A stretch of DNA of 64,000 bases from an uncultured Methylophaga sp. (GCF_947259025.1 NZ_CAMYKO010000007.1:131445-195444), one strand, 5' to 3'; counted from the stretch's first letter, positions 24,521 to 32,178 are shown. Numbers and translations are program-made. Notes: generated by a model from the sequence alone, not told the origin.

Positions 24521-24882
24521 TGTCTACTCATACAAAAATAACCTGGTCAGACCTGACATCTAAACAGCAATTAGAGTTCGGTAACGGCTGCGGCCCCGAT
24601 TGGTTACCAGAATGGCTCACTAACCTGCTATTTGGCTGGTTCTTCGAAGCCAGTTGCCGGCATCATGATTTTAACTATCAACGTGGTGGCGATGATAAGG
24701 ATCGTCTCAGTGCAGACCGTGGCTTTTTCAAAGCCATGCTGCGAGACGTGAAGCGTTTGCACTGGTCACTGCAACTGCCAGCTGCTGTTGAAGCTTTATC
24801 TTTCTATGGGCTGGTACGCCTCTTCGGGCGTTTCCAGTTTGAAGATGGCCCCTATAAGTCACTGGAGCAAATACTGAAGTAA
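24520..24882 (+). CDS. Small phage protein with a phospholipase A2-like motif
   Basis: The 120-residue product has the block FGNGCGPDWLPEWL, then CRHHDFNYQRGGDDKDR, then a helical region. The spacing Cys-x-x-His-Asp-x-x-Tyr with a following Gly-Gly and Asp resembles the active site of small phospholipase A2 proteins, where His-Asp is catalytic. Mu-like and other prophages carry related genes at the end of the fibre region. There is no signal peptide. An enzyme that attacks phospholipid during lysis or entry is possible; this is inference from motif only. Confidence 0.5.
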   Translation: MSTHTKITWSDLTSKQQLEFGNGCGPDWLPEWLTNLLFGWFFEASCRHHDFNYQRGGDDKDRLSADRGFFKAMLRDVKRLHWSLQLPAAVEALSFYGLVRLFGRFQFEDGPYKSLEQILK

Positions 24883-24896
24883 GGAAGAGACAGCGA

Positions 24897-24982
24897 CCCG
24901 GCAGTGCGGCAACACCGCCGGGCCGTCAACCCACAGGCACATACCCTGTGAGCCAACCAAGGCCATCCCGCCGCGTCGACGC
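24897..24982 (+). other. Structured, GC-rich leader upstream of com
   Basis: The 136 bases between the phospholipase-like gene and com hold no gene but three inverted repeats: CCCGGC/GCCGGG (24897-24902 and 24917-24922, with GTG/CAC inside), CACAGG/CCTGTG (24932-24937 and 24945-24950), and a perfect 10-base palindrome GCGTCGACGC (24973-24982). No T-run follows, so these are unlikely to be simple terminators. They may form a folded leader that controls com and the methylase. Confidence 0.55.
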
Positions 24983-25018
24983 AGCCGGGCCAGCCTAGCA
25001 CAAACCCAAGAGGCTCAC

Positions 25019-25213
25019 ATGATAGAAGTTAGATGTGGTGGCTGCGGCCGATTACTGGCCAAAGCCGAATACGTACAAATCGAAATCAAGTGTCCACGCT
25101 GTAAGACACTCAACAACCTGAAGGCCACCGAGCCTCTTAATCAAGCACCAACGAGTGCCAATGCTGAAGAGGAAAACCATGGCCAAACCCATCATTCCCT
25201 GGATGGGCGGTAA
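25019..25213 (+). CDS. com: Com-family zinc finger, translational activator
   Basis: A 64-residue homologue of phage Mu Com. The N-terminal 35 residues carry two CxxC pairs (Cys6, Cys9, Cys26, Cys29; IEVRCGGCGRLLAKAEYVQI and IKCPRCKTLN) that bind zinc. In Mu, Com binds the mom mRNA leader and opens its start site for translation. Here the gene overlaps the methylase gene by 35 bases in another frame, the same arrangement as com-mom, so Com probably activates translation of the methylase. The C-terminal half is polar and not conserved. Confidence 0.88.
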   Translation: MIEVRCGGCGRLLAKAEYVQIEIKCPRCKTLNNLKATEPLNQAPTSANAEEENHGQTHHSLDGR

Positions 25214-25940
25214 AACCCGCCTGGCAAAAGATATCCTGCCCCTGTTCCCGGAGCATCATTGCTATGTCGAAGTGTTCGCTGGTGGGGCAGCGCTCTTTTA
25301 TAAAAAGGAACCCTCAAAGGTCGAAGTCCTGAACGACATCAACGGTGAGCTGATCAACCTTTACCGCGTCGTCCAGCACCACCTGGAAGAATTCGTCAGA
25401 CAATTCAAATGGGCCTTATCCAGCAGGCAACTGTTTGAATGGGAAAAGGCCAAAGACCCGGAGACCCTCACCGATATCCAACGCGCCGCCCGGTTCTATT
25501 ACCTGCAAAAGCTTGCCTTCGGTGGCAAAGTCGACGGCCAGAACTACGGCACCGCTACCACCAGTCCACCCAGGCTGAATCTGCTCCGCATCGAGGAGGA
25601 TCTCAGTGCCGCCCATCTGCGCCTGGCCAGAACCAACATCGAAAGCCTGGACTGGCAACGCTGCATCCAAAAGTATGATCGACCAGGCACACTTTTCTAC
25701 CTCGACCCGCCATACTACGAGACCGCCGGCTACGGCCAGGACTTCGACCTGGAACACTACGAAGCCATGGCCGAACTGGCCAGCACCATCCAGGGCAAAA
25801 TGCTCATCAGCATCAACGACCACGACACCATTAGAAAGGTCTTTAAAGGCCTCTCAAATAAGCCTTTAAACATCAATTACACAGTTGGAGGAAACCACAA
25901 AAAGAAACAAGCCAAAGAGCTGTTAATATGGAATTGGTAA
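25179..25940 (+). CDS. D12-class DNA adenine N6-methyltransferase
   Basis: The 253-residue product (from ATG 25179, just after GAGGAAAA) is a Dam-like alpha-class methylase. The SAM-binding motif is PWMGGKTRLAKDILPLFP with EVFAGGAALFYKK; the catalytic motif is DPPYYETAGY in LFYLDPPYYETA (about residue 175). The NDINGELINLYRVV block is also typical. It replaces Mu's mom gene in the com-controlled position. It should methylate phage and perhaps host DNA late in infection, hiding it from restriction. The target sequence cannot be read from the protein; GATC is a guess from the Dam class. Confidence 0.92.
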   Translation: MAKPIIPWMGGKTRLAKDILPLFPEHHCYVEVFAGGAALFYKKEPSKVEVLNDINGELINLYRVVQHHLEEFVRQFKWALSSRQLFEWEKAKDPETLTDIQRAARFYYLQKLAFGGKVDGQNYGTATTSPPRLNLLRIEEDLSAAHLRLARTNIESLDWQRCIQKYDRPGTLFYLDPPYYETAGYGQDFDLEHYEAMAELASTIQGKMLISINDHDTIRKVFKGLSNKPLNINYTVGGNHKKKQAKELLIWNW

Positions 25941-25971
25941 CAATCAAAAAACGGAGTGACATTCTTAAACG

Positions 25972-26859
25972 ATGATTACACTAAATACCGAGAAAGGCTT
26001 AATCCGTGTTGATTCATGGGAAGAAATTCAAGGCTTAGCTGGTTTTGTGGAAAACCTCGATCCATCAGATCACAAATTAAAGGAGATTCTAGGTAAGTAT
26101 ACTTTTACTGAGAAAATTCGCTGTGGTTTATCAACTTGTCATTCGCCACATAACAAAGGCTATATTGTCTCAACTGAAGATGGCCATGCCACTAACATCG
26201 GCCAGTTATGTGGTGCCAGTTACTTCGGTGTTGAATTCAACACTCTATCGAAACGCTTCGACCGTTTTGTTACTGACTCAGAAAACCGTGCCACATTAAG
26301 AGAGCTTGATCTTGATTCTATTCAAGAACAAATTTCAGAATTAAAAGAACAGAAAAAAGGGGCTAACTGGGTCAACAAAAAGCTTAGCCCTTTTAAGCAG
26401 AATAAATTCCCTACCATATCCAAAGCGTTGTTTAGCATGATTAAGACACGCAATAATCAACTTATAATTCCCGTGCAGGCTACTGAGCAAGAAGTTCAGG
26501 CTATTGAGGCAGCTCAAAATGTAACTATTCAAAGACCTCATTATATTGAACGTCCCATAGCTGAAATTTCTGGTCTAGAGGCTTTATATGATGAGAACGA
26601 TATCAGGGACTTGGTTGTTATTCAGCTTGAAAGCAATCTCAATTTATTGAGAGATGTCGACATAAATCAGCTCAGTCATCAAGACCTGGAGAAATGGGCT
26701 AAGTGGGTGAAAGGGCTGGATTCTTTACTCGGTAAAGCTGGACAAGTGATTCTATCTGCCAGAGAGTTTCTCACTAAAGAAAACCTAGAGCCTCTTGATC
26801 GCCTTGGCGGTAGTTATGATGAATCAAATGCATTTTCTTCTTTTATAAAGAAGCTTTAA
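25972..26859 (+). CDS. Uncharacterised prophage cargo protein with a Cys/His motif
   Basis: The 295-residue product is AT-rich in coding and unlike the structural genes. Residues about 43-75 hold CGLSTCHSPHNKGYIV and GHATNIGQLCGASYFG, that is three Cys and two His spaced as a possible zinc site. The remainder is charged and helical, with a coiled region (about 120-140) and a C-terminal domain with heptad-like leucines. No signal peptide or membrane segment is seen. The family is not recognised. Its place at the prophage end, where cargo genes sit, suggests lysogenic conversion or exclusion of other phages; that is inference. Confidence 0.6.
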   Translation: MITLNTEKGLIRVDSWEEIQGLAGFVENLDPSDHKLKEILGKYTFTEKIRCGLSTCHSPHNKGYIVSTEDGHATNIGQLCGASYFGVEFNTLSKRFDRFVTDSENRATLRELDLDSIQEQISELKEQKKGANWVNKKLSPFKQNKFPTISKALFSMIKTRNNQLIIPVQATEQEVQAIEAAQNVTIQRPHYIERPIAEISGLEALYDENDIRDLVVIQLESNLNLLRDVDINQLSHQDLEKWAKWVKGLDSLLGKAGQVILSAREFLTKENLEPLDRLGGSYDESNAFSSFIKKL

Positions 26860-26897
26860 TACACCATTAATTACCAATAATCCTTTTGGAGTTTGTT

Positions 26898-27113
26898 ATG
26901 TCTGGATTTGTATCTGTTGAGGTGGCTGGGAAGCACTATGAGACTGAATATCATGAAGTCGGTGGCGTGGTCAGAGTTTATGGTGACTTAGGCGATCCTG
27001 ATAAGACGGAAGTGGAGCAGACAACTGTTGGAGGTATGCAGCCAGATGAAATCGCCAAAATTCTCTTAAAGCGTCTGGTTAAGCGTGGACTGGTTTCGTC
27101 TACTGATGATTAA
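26898..27113 (+). CDS. Small acidic hypothetical protein at the prophage right end
   Basis: The 71-residue product starts at ATG 26898 with TTGGAG before it; a TTG start at 26886 is possible but poorer. The first half is beta-like (GFVSVEVAGKHYETEYHEVG), the second helical and basic (PDEIAKILLKRLVKRGL). The gene ends one base before the terminal repeats, making it the last prophage gene. Unknown family. Confidence 0.5.
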   Translation: MSGFVSVEVAGKHYETEYHEVGGVVRVYGDLGDPDKTEVEQTTVGGMQPDEIAKILLKRLVKRGLVSSTDD

Positions 27114-27114
27114 A

Positions 27115-27158
27115 CGAGAGATCGCAATTCATGTGGCGAGAGATCGCAATTCATGTGG
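27115..27158 (+). repeat. Tandem 22-bp repeats, probable transposase binding sites
   Basis: Two perfect copies of a 22-base unit (27115-27136 and 27137-27158; begins CGAGAGATCGC, ends TTCATGTGG) stand in tandem, then CGGCCTACA. MuA binding sites are also 22 bp and occur in such pairs at the right end. Read inward, each has CACATGAATTGCGA, which agrees at 10 of 14 positions with CACGATAAATGCGA of Mu R2 as I recall it. Confidence 0.8.
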
Positions 27159-27232
27159 CGGCCTACACCGGTGGAGGAGGCCAACCAGGGGAGAGTAGCA
27201 AAGGTCTACAATTTGGCTACATTCAAAACAAA

Positions 27233-27260
27233 AAAGGGCCATGCATTTGCATGACCCTTT
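27233..27260 (-). terminator. Terminator downstream of tRNA-Thr
   Basis: Arms AAAGGG (27233-27238) and CCCTTT (27255-27260) with an inner ATGCA/TGCAT pairing form a strong hairpin; on the minus strand a T-rich stretch follows. It terminates the leftward tRNA-Thr transcript and separates it from the prophage end, so the insertion did not disturb it. Confidence 0.75.
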
Positions 27261-27268
27261 ATTTGTTC

Positions 27269-27344
27269 TGGAGCCGGTGATAGGACTTGAACCTACGACC
27301 CGCTGATTACAAATCAGCTGCTCTACCAACTGAGCTACACCGGC
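27269..27344 (-). tRNA. tRNA-Thr (anticodon TGT)
   Basis: On the minus strand a complete 76-base cloverleaf begins GCCGGTG and ends CACCGGC-T-CCA. The anticodon loop TTTGTAA between CTGAT and ATCAG arms gives TGT, reading ACA (Thr). The CCA end is encoded. The T-arm GTAGG-TTCAAGT-CCTAT is intact. Confidence 0.97.
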
Positions 27345-27431
27345 AATGAAGAAGCGCATTATACGGAGGAGTGACGGGCTCTGCAAGTCATCCGCGCGCG
27401 GTAAATAAGCAGTGGCGCTAAGTTGTTGATG

Positions 27432-28310
27432 CTACATGGATCGCAGCAAACGCTGGGTGCTTAATATTTCATCAGCAATAAAGTTGAGTTCCTTCAATGC
27501 ATCAGCTTCATCCTGCCAGAGCAGGGCGAATGAGGGGGAGTCGAGCAGCGTGGCCGGCAGGGCTTTAAGTGGTGAGGTAAAGTCACAGGACTTCATTAAC
27601 ATGCCCAGTTGTACCAGGTTGGCGATATTAACGCGCGGCGTCGGTTGCAAGGGCGCACTGGAGACATAGGGCAGGTTGACCATATCATCCGGGAATGACC
27701 ATTTTTTTAGGATGGTGCTGCCGACCCGGGCTGACATGCGCTGCATGACCAGGTGAATGACCTTGTTCCTGAGTTCTGTATCCTCATTAAGCTCCGGCAG
27801 GGTGTTCAGGTGGATTATCAAAGGGGCCTGACCGATATTATGAATCTGACCGGCAAGCAGCGCTTTGTCGGGGTCGATAGTAGAAAAATGCCGTGCCAGG
27901 GTGCTGGTGATACCGGCGACATGCTCGCTGGTGAGCCAGATCCGGTTGAGTGCTTTTTCAATACCTTTGATCTTGAGTGACAGAAAGCTCTGAGTGATGG
28001 CAAAACCGGTAACCAGGTTATTGACCTTTTGCAGCCCCAGTCGCGTTACTGCCAGTTTGACACTGGAAACGTGCGCTCGTGAGCCGAACAATACTGAGTT
28101 CGCCAGTTTGATAAGGCGGGCAGAAACGTGGGGTTCTTTGCTGAGCAGGTCTGCGATCTGGTTGTTATCTGCATCTTCCTGTAACAGTTTGCGTAGGGCG
28201 ACCAGGTTTTCCGGGGGGGAGGGCAGTTGCAAACGGTTGCCTTCGATGTCGTTCGACAATCGCGACAGAATCTGATTAATTTGCTCGGAGAGTGGCGAGC
28301 TAAGTGACAT
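27432..28310 (-). CDS. HDOD domain protein
   Basis: A 292-residue protein with an HDOD domain (about residues 20-215), an HD-phosphohydrolase fold that has lost catalytic residues and usually serves signalling. Features include LPSPPENLVALRKLLQEDAD, LSKEPHVSARLIKLANSVLFG, and LAVTRLGLQKVNNLV; then LAGQIHNIGQAPLIIHL where HD hydrolases carry metal ligands. There is no attached enzyme domain. HDOD proteins act in motility, cyclic-di-GMP or stress signalling in other bacteria; the partner here is unknown. It lies between tRNA-Thr and tRNA-His on the same strand. Confidence 0.9.
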   Translation of the reverse strand: MSLSSPLSEQINQILSRLSNDIEGNRLQLPSPPENLVALRKLLQEDADNNQIADLLSKEPHVSARLIKLANSVLFGSRAHVSSVKLAVTRLGLQKVNNLVTGFAITQSFLSLKIKGIEKALNRIWLTSEHVAGITSTLARHFSTIDPDKALLAGQIHNIGQAPLIIHLNTLPELNEDTELRNKVIHLVMQRMSARVGSTILKKWSFPDDMVNLPYVSSAPLQPTPRVNIANLVQLGMLMKSCDFTSPLKALPATLLDSPSFALLWQDEADALKELNFIADEILSTQRLLRSM

Positions 28311-28382
28311 TTTTGATCCTTAAAAATGTGTATTAGTTCACATTATAGGATCAACATTAGATATTTGGGTATAGCAAAAAAG

Positions 28383-28459
28383 TGGGGTGAGTGATGGGGC
28401 TCGAACCCACGACAACCGGAATCACAATCCGGGACTCTACCAACTGAGCTACACTCACC
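28383..28459 (-). tRNA. tRNA-His (anticodon GTG)
   Basis: On the minus strand the acceptor GTGAGTG pairs with CACTCAC, followed by C-CCA. The extra G before position 1, specific to histidine tRNA, is encoded at 28459. The anticodon loop TTGTGAT between CCGGA and TCCGG arms gives GTG, reading CAC. Body length is 76, or 77 with the extra G. Confidence 0.97.
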
Positions 28460-28605
28460 ATAATTTTGCCAGCAGGCGGGCTGAGATGCCCGTGCTTGAG
28501 AAAGAGGGTAATTCTACTGTCTTTATTTTTCTGGTCAAGGAAAATCTGAGCTGAGAGGTGAGACTATCACTGCCGCAGCGCTTGCTGCGACAGTGAATAG
28601 GGTGT

Positions 28606-30774
28606 TCAGACCTGTTCCAGATCGATTTTCTTTTCGTCCAGATCCACGCGCATGACTTTGACCGTGATGCTGTCACCCAGCCGATACACTTTGCGGGTGC
28701 GTTCACCGGTCAGGCGGTGACCACTGGCATCAAACTGATAATAATCATTCTTCAGCGAGGTCACGTGTACCAGGCCTTCTATGTAGATGTCGCTGAGTTC
28801 GACAAACAGGCCGAAACCGGTAACACCACTGATCACGCCCTGGTGGGTCTCGCCCACCCGATCCTGCATATATTCGCATTTGAGCCAGTCCGCCACATCG
28901 CGCGTGGCTTCATCTGCGCGGCGGCTGGTCATGGAGCAGTGTTCACCCAATTGTTCCATCTCTTCAGCGGAGTAATGCCATTTATTTGCTTTGCGGCCAG
29001 AGATGATATGGCGAATAGCCCGGTGCACCAGCAGATCCGGGTAACGCCGTATCGGGGAGGTAAAATGGGCATAGGATTCCAATGCCAGTCCGAAGTGGCC
29101 GATATTATCCGGGCTGTAAACGGCCTGTTTCATACTGCGCAGCATCACGGTCTGCAGCAGATGGGCATCCGGTCGCTTACTGGCGGTGGCCAGGAGCGAG
29201 GCATAATGACGTGGTTCCGGATCATCACCGCCGCCCAGGAACAGACCCAGTTCACCCAGAAATTCGCGTAAGCCGGTCAGTTTCTCTTCCGATGGCGTTT
29301 CATGAACCCGGTAAAGCACTGGCAGTTTGTGTTCCAGCAGGAAGTTGGCGGCACTGACATTGGCCGCAATCATGAATTCCTCAATCAGGCGGTGGGCATC
29401 GTTACGCTCACGCGGCTCGATGGATTTGATTTTGCGGTTGTCATCAAACAGGAACTGGGTTTCCGACATTTCAAAGTCAATCGCACCGCGTTCATCACGG
29501 GCTTTAAGCATGGTTTGAAACAATTCATACATGGTTTCCACGGCTGGCAGCACATGCTGATACTGTTCACGCAGTGCTTCATCCTTATCAACCAGCATGG
29601 CAGCGACTTTGTTATAAGTCAGACGCGCCTTGGAATGCATGACCGCTTCATGGAACTGGTGGGATACGGTTTTACCGTCCTGATCGATTTCCATTTCGCA
29701 GACCAGGCACAGCCGCTCAACTTCCGGATTCAGCGAACACAAGCCGTTGGATAAGGCCTCAGGCAGCATGGGGATAACCTGGCTGGGGAAGTAGACCGAG
29801 GTGCCACGTTCGCCGGCCTCCTCATCGAGCGGACTGCCGGGCTGAACGTAGTGGGAGACATCGGCAATCGCCACCCATAGGCGCCAGTTGCCGTTATCCA
29901 GTTTTTCGGCATAGACCGCGTCATCGAAGTCACGGGCATCTTCACCATCTATTGTGACCAGTGGCATATCACGCAGATCTAACCGACCTTCAATAGCGTC
30001 CTGCGGAATGCTGTCACCGAATTTTTCCGCCTGCTGCAGGCAGGATTCCGGCCACTCATGAGGAAGCTCAAAGTCACGCAGGGCAATGTCGATTTCCATG
30101 CCCGGCGCCATATGGTCACCCAATATATTGACCACCCGGCCCAGCGGCGAGCGGTGACGGTTGGGCTGTTCGGTGATTTCGACTTCGACAATCTGGTTGT
30201 CTTTGGCGCCAATCAGATCTTCCGGCTGAATCAACACATCCTGGCTGATACGGCGATTATTGGGCACCAAGTAATGAATGCCACCGTCACCGTCCAGACG
30301 ACCCACTATGTGATGGTTAGCGCGTTGGGTCACTTCCACAATCGCGCCTTCCTTGCGGCCCCGGCGATCAATACCGGTGACTCTGGCCAACGCACGATCA
30401 CCGTGCAGCACCATGCGCATTTCGCGCTCACCCAAAAACAGGTCTTCACCGCCTTCATCGGGGATGAGAAAGCCAAAGCCGTCGGGGTGGCCCATCACCC
30501 GGCCTTTGACCAGGTTCATTTTGGAGACGATGCCGTAAGCGCCTTTGCGGTTGCGCAACAGTTGCCCGTCACGCTCCATGGCGCGCAGGCGGCGGCGTAA
30601 TGCTTCAATGTGCTCTTCGCCTTTCAGGTCCAGCAGTTTGGCAATGTTTTTGCGCGTCAGTGGCACATTATTTTGCTTTAAAATCGAGAGGATAAACTCT
30701 CTGCTGGGGATGGGGTTGTCGTACTTTTCGGCTTCGCGTTCGAAGTTGGGATCGTTTTTCTTGTTATTTGTCAT
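28606..30774 (-). CDS. rnr: Ribonuclease R
   Basis: The 722-residue product is an RNB-family 3'-to-5' exoribonuclease that degrades structured RNA, including damaged rRNA. It has an N-terminal winged-helix domain (VPLTRKNIAKLLDL, about residues 35-90), cold-shock OB domains, the RNB catalytic domain with DGEDARDFDDAVYAE (about 280-295, the metal-binding aspartates) and a C-terminal S1 domain ending KVMRVDLDEKKIDLEQV. It stops straight after S1, without the long lysine-rich tail of E. coli RNase R (813 residues). The downstream partner rlmB of E. coli is absent here; tRNA-His follows instead. Confidence 0.96.
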   Translation of the reverse strand: MTNNKKNDPNFEREAEKYDNPIPSREFILSILKQNNVPLTRKNIAKLLDLKGEEHIEALRRRLRAMERDGQLLRNRKGAYGIVSKMNLVKGRVMGHPDGFGFLIPDEGGEDLFLGEREMRMVLHGDRALARVTGIDRRGRKEGAIVEVTQRANHHIVGRLDGDGGIHYLVPNNRRISQDVLIQPEDLIGAKDNQIVEVEITEQPNRHRSPLGRVVNILGDHMAPGMEIDIALRDFELPHEWPESCLQQAEKFGDSIPQDAIEGRLDLRDMPLVTIDGEDARDFDDAVYAEKLDNGNWRLWVAIADVSHYVQPGSPLDEEAGERGTSVYFPSQVIPMLPEALSNGLCSLNPEVERLCLVCEMEIDQDGKTVSHQFHEAVMHSKARLTYNKVAAMLVDKDEALREQYQHVLPAVETMYELFQTMLKARDERGAIDFEMSETQFLFDDNRKIKSIEPRERNDAHRLIEEFMIAANVSAANFLLEHKLPVLYRVHETPSEEKLTGLREFLGELGLFLGGGDDPEPRHYASLLATASKRPDAHLLQTVMLRSMKQAVYSPDNIGHFGLALESYAHFTSPIRRYPDLLVHRAIRHIISGRKANKWHYSAEEMEQLGEHCSMTSRRADEATRDVADWLKCEYMQDRVGETHQGVISGVTGFGLFVELSDIYIEGLVHVTSLKNDYYQFDASGHRLTGERTRKVYRLGDSITVKVMRVDLDEKKIDLEQV

Positions 30775-30816
30775 TGACAGTTTCTAATTCACTCTGTAAT
30801 CTTTGCGCCTTCTTCA

Positions 30817-30903
30817 GCCCAGGTGGCGGAATTGGTAGACGCGCTAGCTTCAGGTGCTAGTGTACTTATGTACGTGGGAGTTCGAGTCTCCCCCTGGGCA
30901 CCA
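30817..30903 (+). tRNA. tRNA-Leu (anticodon CAG)
   Basis: An 87-base class II tRNA: acceptor GCCCAGG pairs with CCTGGGC, followed by A-CCA (encoded). The anticodon loop TTCAGGT between CTAGC and GCTAG arms gives CAG at 30851-30853, reading CUG. The long variable arm (TGTACTTATGTACG) is characteristic of leucine tRNA. Confidence 0.97.
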
Positions 30904-31236
30904 TTTCCAAATCGGCAACATCGTTGCCAGACTCAATAATCCATCATTGTAAGTTATTTTCTCTGCCGACATCGATTTATCTGTTGTTTCCGGTCTGAGA
31001 GAAGATGCGCTGTATGCACAGGAATGTTCAGCTCGATCTGAACAGGCTTGCGTTATCTGTCTGATAAGCATAGCCATCATGTTACAGCATTCAGACTGGA
31101 TTTTCTCTGCTGTCTCTAATTAATATCCGGCGTCTTAAGTCTGAGTTTCAAACCCAGCCTCAAGAATTGATGTTCCTGTCCGCTAAGCCTTATGATAACT
31201 GCGTCACATCAGTGGCCTTTTTTAGCGAGAGAGACT
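30904..31236 (+). other. Intergenic region without a recognised gene
   Basis: These 333 bases between tRNA-Leu and cheV hold no convincing coding frame. The minus-strand frame at 30850-31080 runs through the tRNA and is a shadow. The region is AT-rich and should contain the cheV promoter; I see no clear sigma-70 or sigma-28 boxes. A GAGAGAG ribosome site precedes cheV. Confidence 0.6.
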
Positions 31237-32178
31237 ATGGCGACATTCATCGATTCCATTGACGAGCGTACCAAGCTGGCAGGCACCAATCACCTGGAAG
31301 TGCTGCTATTCAACCTGGGCACCAGTGACGACACCGGCCGCAACGAGTTGTTCGGTATTAACGTTTTCAAAGTACGTGAAGTGCTGAACATTCCTGAAAT
31401 TACCACTGCGCCGGAAATGCCGGATGGTATAGAGGGGTTTGTCAGCCTGCGCGGTGATATGGTGCCGATTATCAATCTGCAGAAATTCTGCAAACTCAAC
31501 TCCAATGATGAACCCAATATTTTGATGATCACCGAGTACAACACCCATGTGCAGGGCTTTCTGGTGAGTTCGGTGGATACCATACAGCGTTTGAACTGGG
31601 AGCAGGTCAAAGAACCGCCTCCGCTGATCTCCAAACGATTGGGCGGGCTGGTTACTGCGGTAGCCGAACTCAATGATGACCGCTTGGTGATGATCATGGA
31701 TGTGGAAAAAGTGCTGGCTGATGCCGGTGAGTTCTACGATGAGTCGGTATTTGATGGCATTAAAACACTCGATGATAATTTCAGGATAGTGTTCGCCGAC
31801 GACTCAAATATTGCCCGCAAGCAGATTAAGAAAACTTTAGATGTCATGGGGGTACAACATACAGGTGTAGTCAATGGCGCCGAAGCCTGGAAGCTGCTGC
31901 AGAAAACCGCGAATCAATGCGAGCAGGAAGGCCGGGATATCACCAGTGAAATCCAGGCTGTGTTGACCGATATTGAAATGCCGGAAATGGACGGCTATGT
32001 ATTGACTCAGAAGATCAAGGCAGATCCCCGTTTAGCGCATTTACCCGTCATCATGCACTCTTCCCTGACCGCGCAGGCCAATCAGGCGATGGGGCGCGGC
32101 GTGGGGGCTGATGCTTATGTGTCCAAGTTCCAGCCGCATGAACTGGCGGATATTCTGACGCACTTTCTGACCAGCTAA
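31237..32178 (+). CDS. cheV: Chemotaxis protein CheV
   Basis: The 313-residue protein joins a CheW-like coupling domain (about 1-160: GINVFKVREVLNIPEI, FVSLRGDMVPIINLQKF) to a response-regulator receiver domain (about 180-313). The receiver holds the acidic pair near VFADDSNIARKQI, the phosphorylated Asp in VLTDIEMPEMDGY, the conserved Ser/Thr region MHSSLT and Lys in YVSKFQPHEL. CheV links receptors to CheA and adapts by phosphorylation. ATG 31237 is chosen for its GAGAGAG site; the frame extends upstream to 31192 without one. No other chemotaxis gene is nearby. Confidence 0.95.
   Translation: MATFIDSIDERTKLAGTNHLEVLLFNLGTSDDTGRNELFGINVFKVREVLNIPEITTAPEMPDGIEGFVSLRGDMVPIINLQKFCKLNSNDEPNILMITEYNTHVQGFLVSSVDTIQRLNWEQVKEPPPLISKRLGGLVTAVAELNDDRLVMIMDVEKVLADAGEFYDESVFDGIKTLDDNFRIVFADDSNIARKQIKKTLDVMGVQHTGVVNGAEAWKLLQKTANQCEQEGRDITSEIQAVLTDIEMPEMDGYVLTQKIKADPRLAHLPVIMHSSLTAQANQAMGRGVGADAYVSKFQPHELADILTHFLTS

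Larger units (their letters stand above)
1..27167 (+). mobile_element. Mu-like prophage, late half and right end
   Basis: All genes read rightward and follow the late gene order of phage Mu: lysis, terminase, portal, MuF, protease, capsid, tail sheath and tube, tape measure, gpN, gpP, baseplate, fibres, com and a DNA modification gene. The right end is placed at 27167 because two tandem 22-bp repeats (27115-27158) are followed by nine bases and a terminal CA, as in Mu. Read from the end inward the strand begins TGTAGG, with the TG expected of Mu-family termini. The next five bases, CCGGT, fit the Mu target consensus NYSRN. The left end, repressor and transposase genes are outside the window. 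The genes seen look intact, so the element may be functional, but that cannot be judged from half of it. Confidence 0.93.

Noticed and set aside
27115..27158. Tandem 22-bp repeats as a CRISPR remnant
   Set aside because: Only two copies, directly joined without spacers, at a prophage end; transposase sites explain them better.
27129..27386. Minus-strand frame of 85 codons with an AQLVEQLICNQRVVGSS-type sequence
   Set aside because: This is the well-known false protein obtained by translating a tRNA gene; it runs across tRNA-Thr at 27269-27344.
30058..30600. 180-codon plus-strand frame inside rnr
   Set aside because: Antisense shadow of a strongly conserved gene.
30850..31080. Minus-strand frame of 76 codons
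   Set aside because: It overlaps the tRNA-Leu gene (its end CPGGDSNSH is a tRNA translation) and has no ribosome site.
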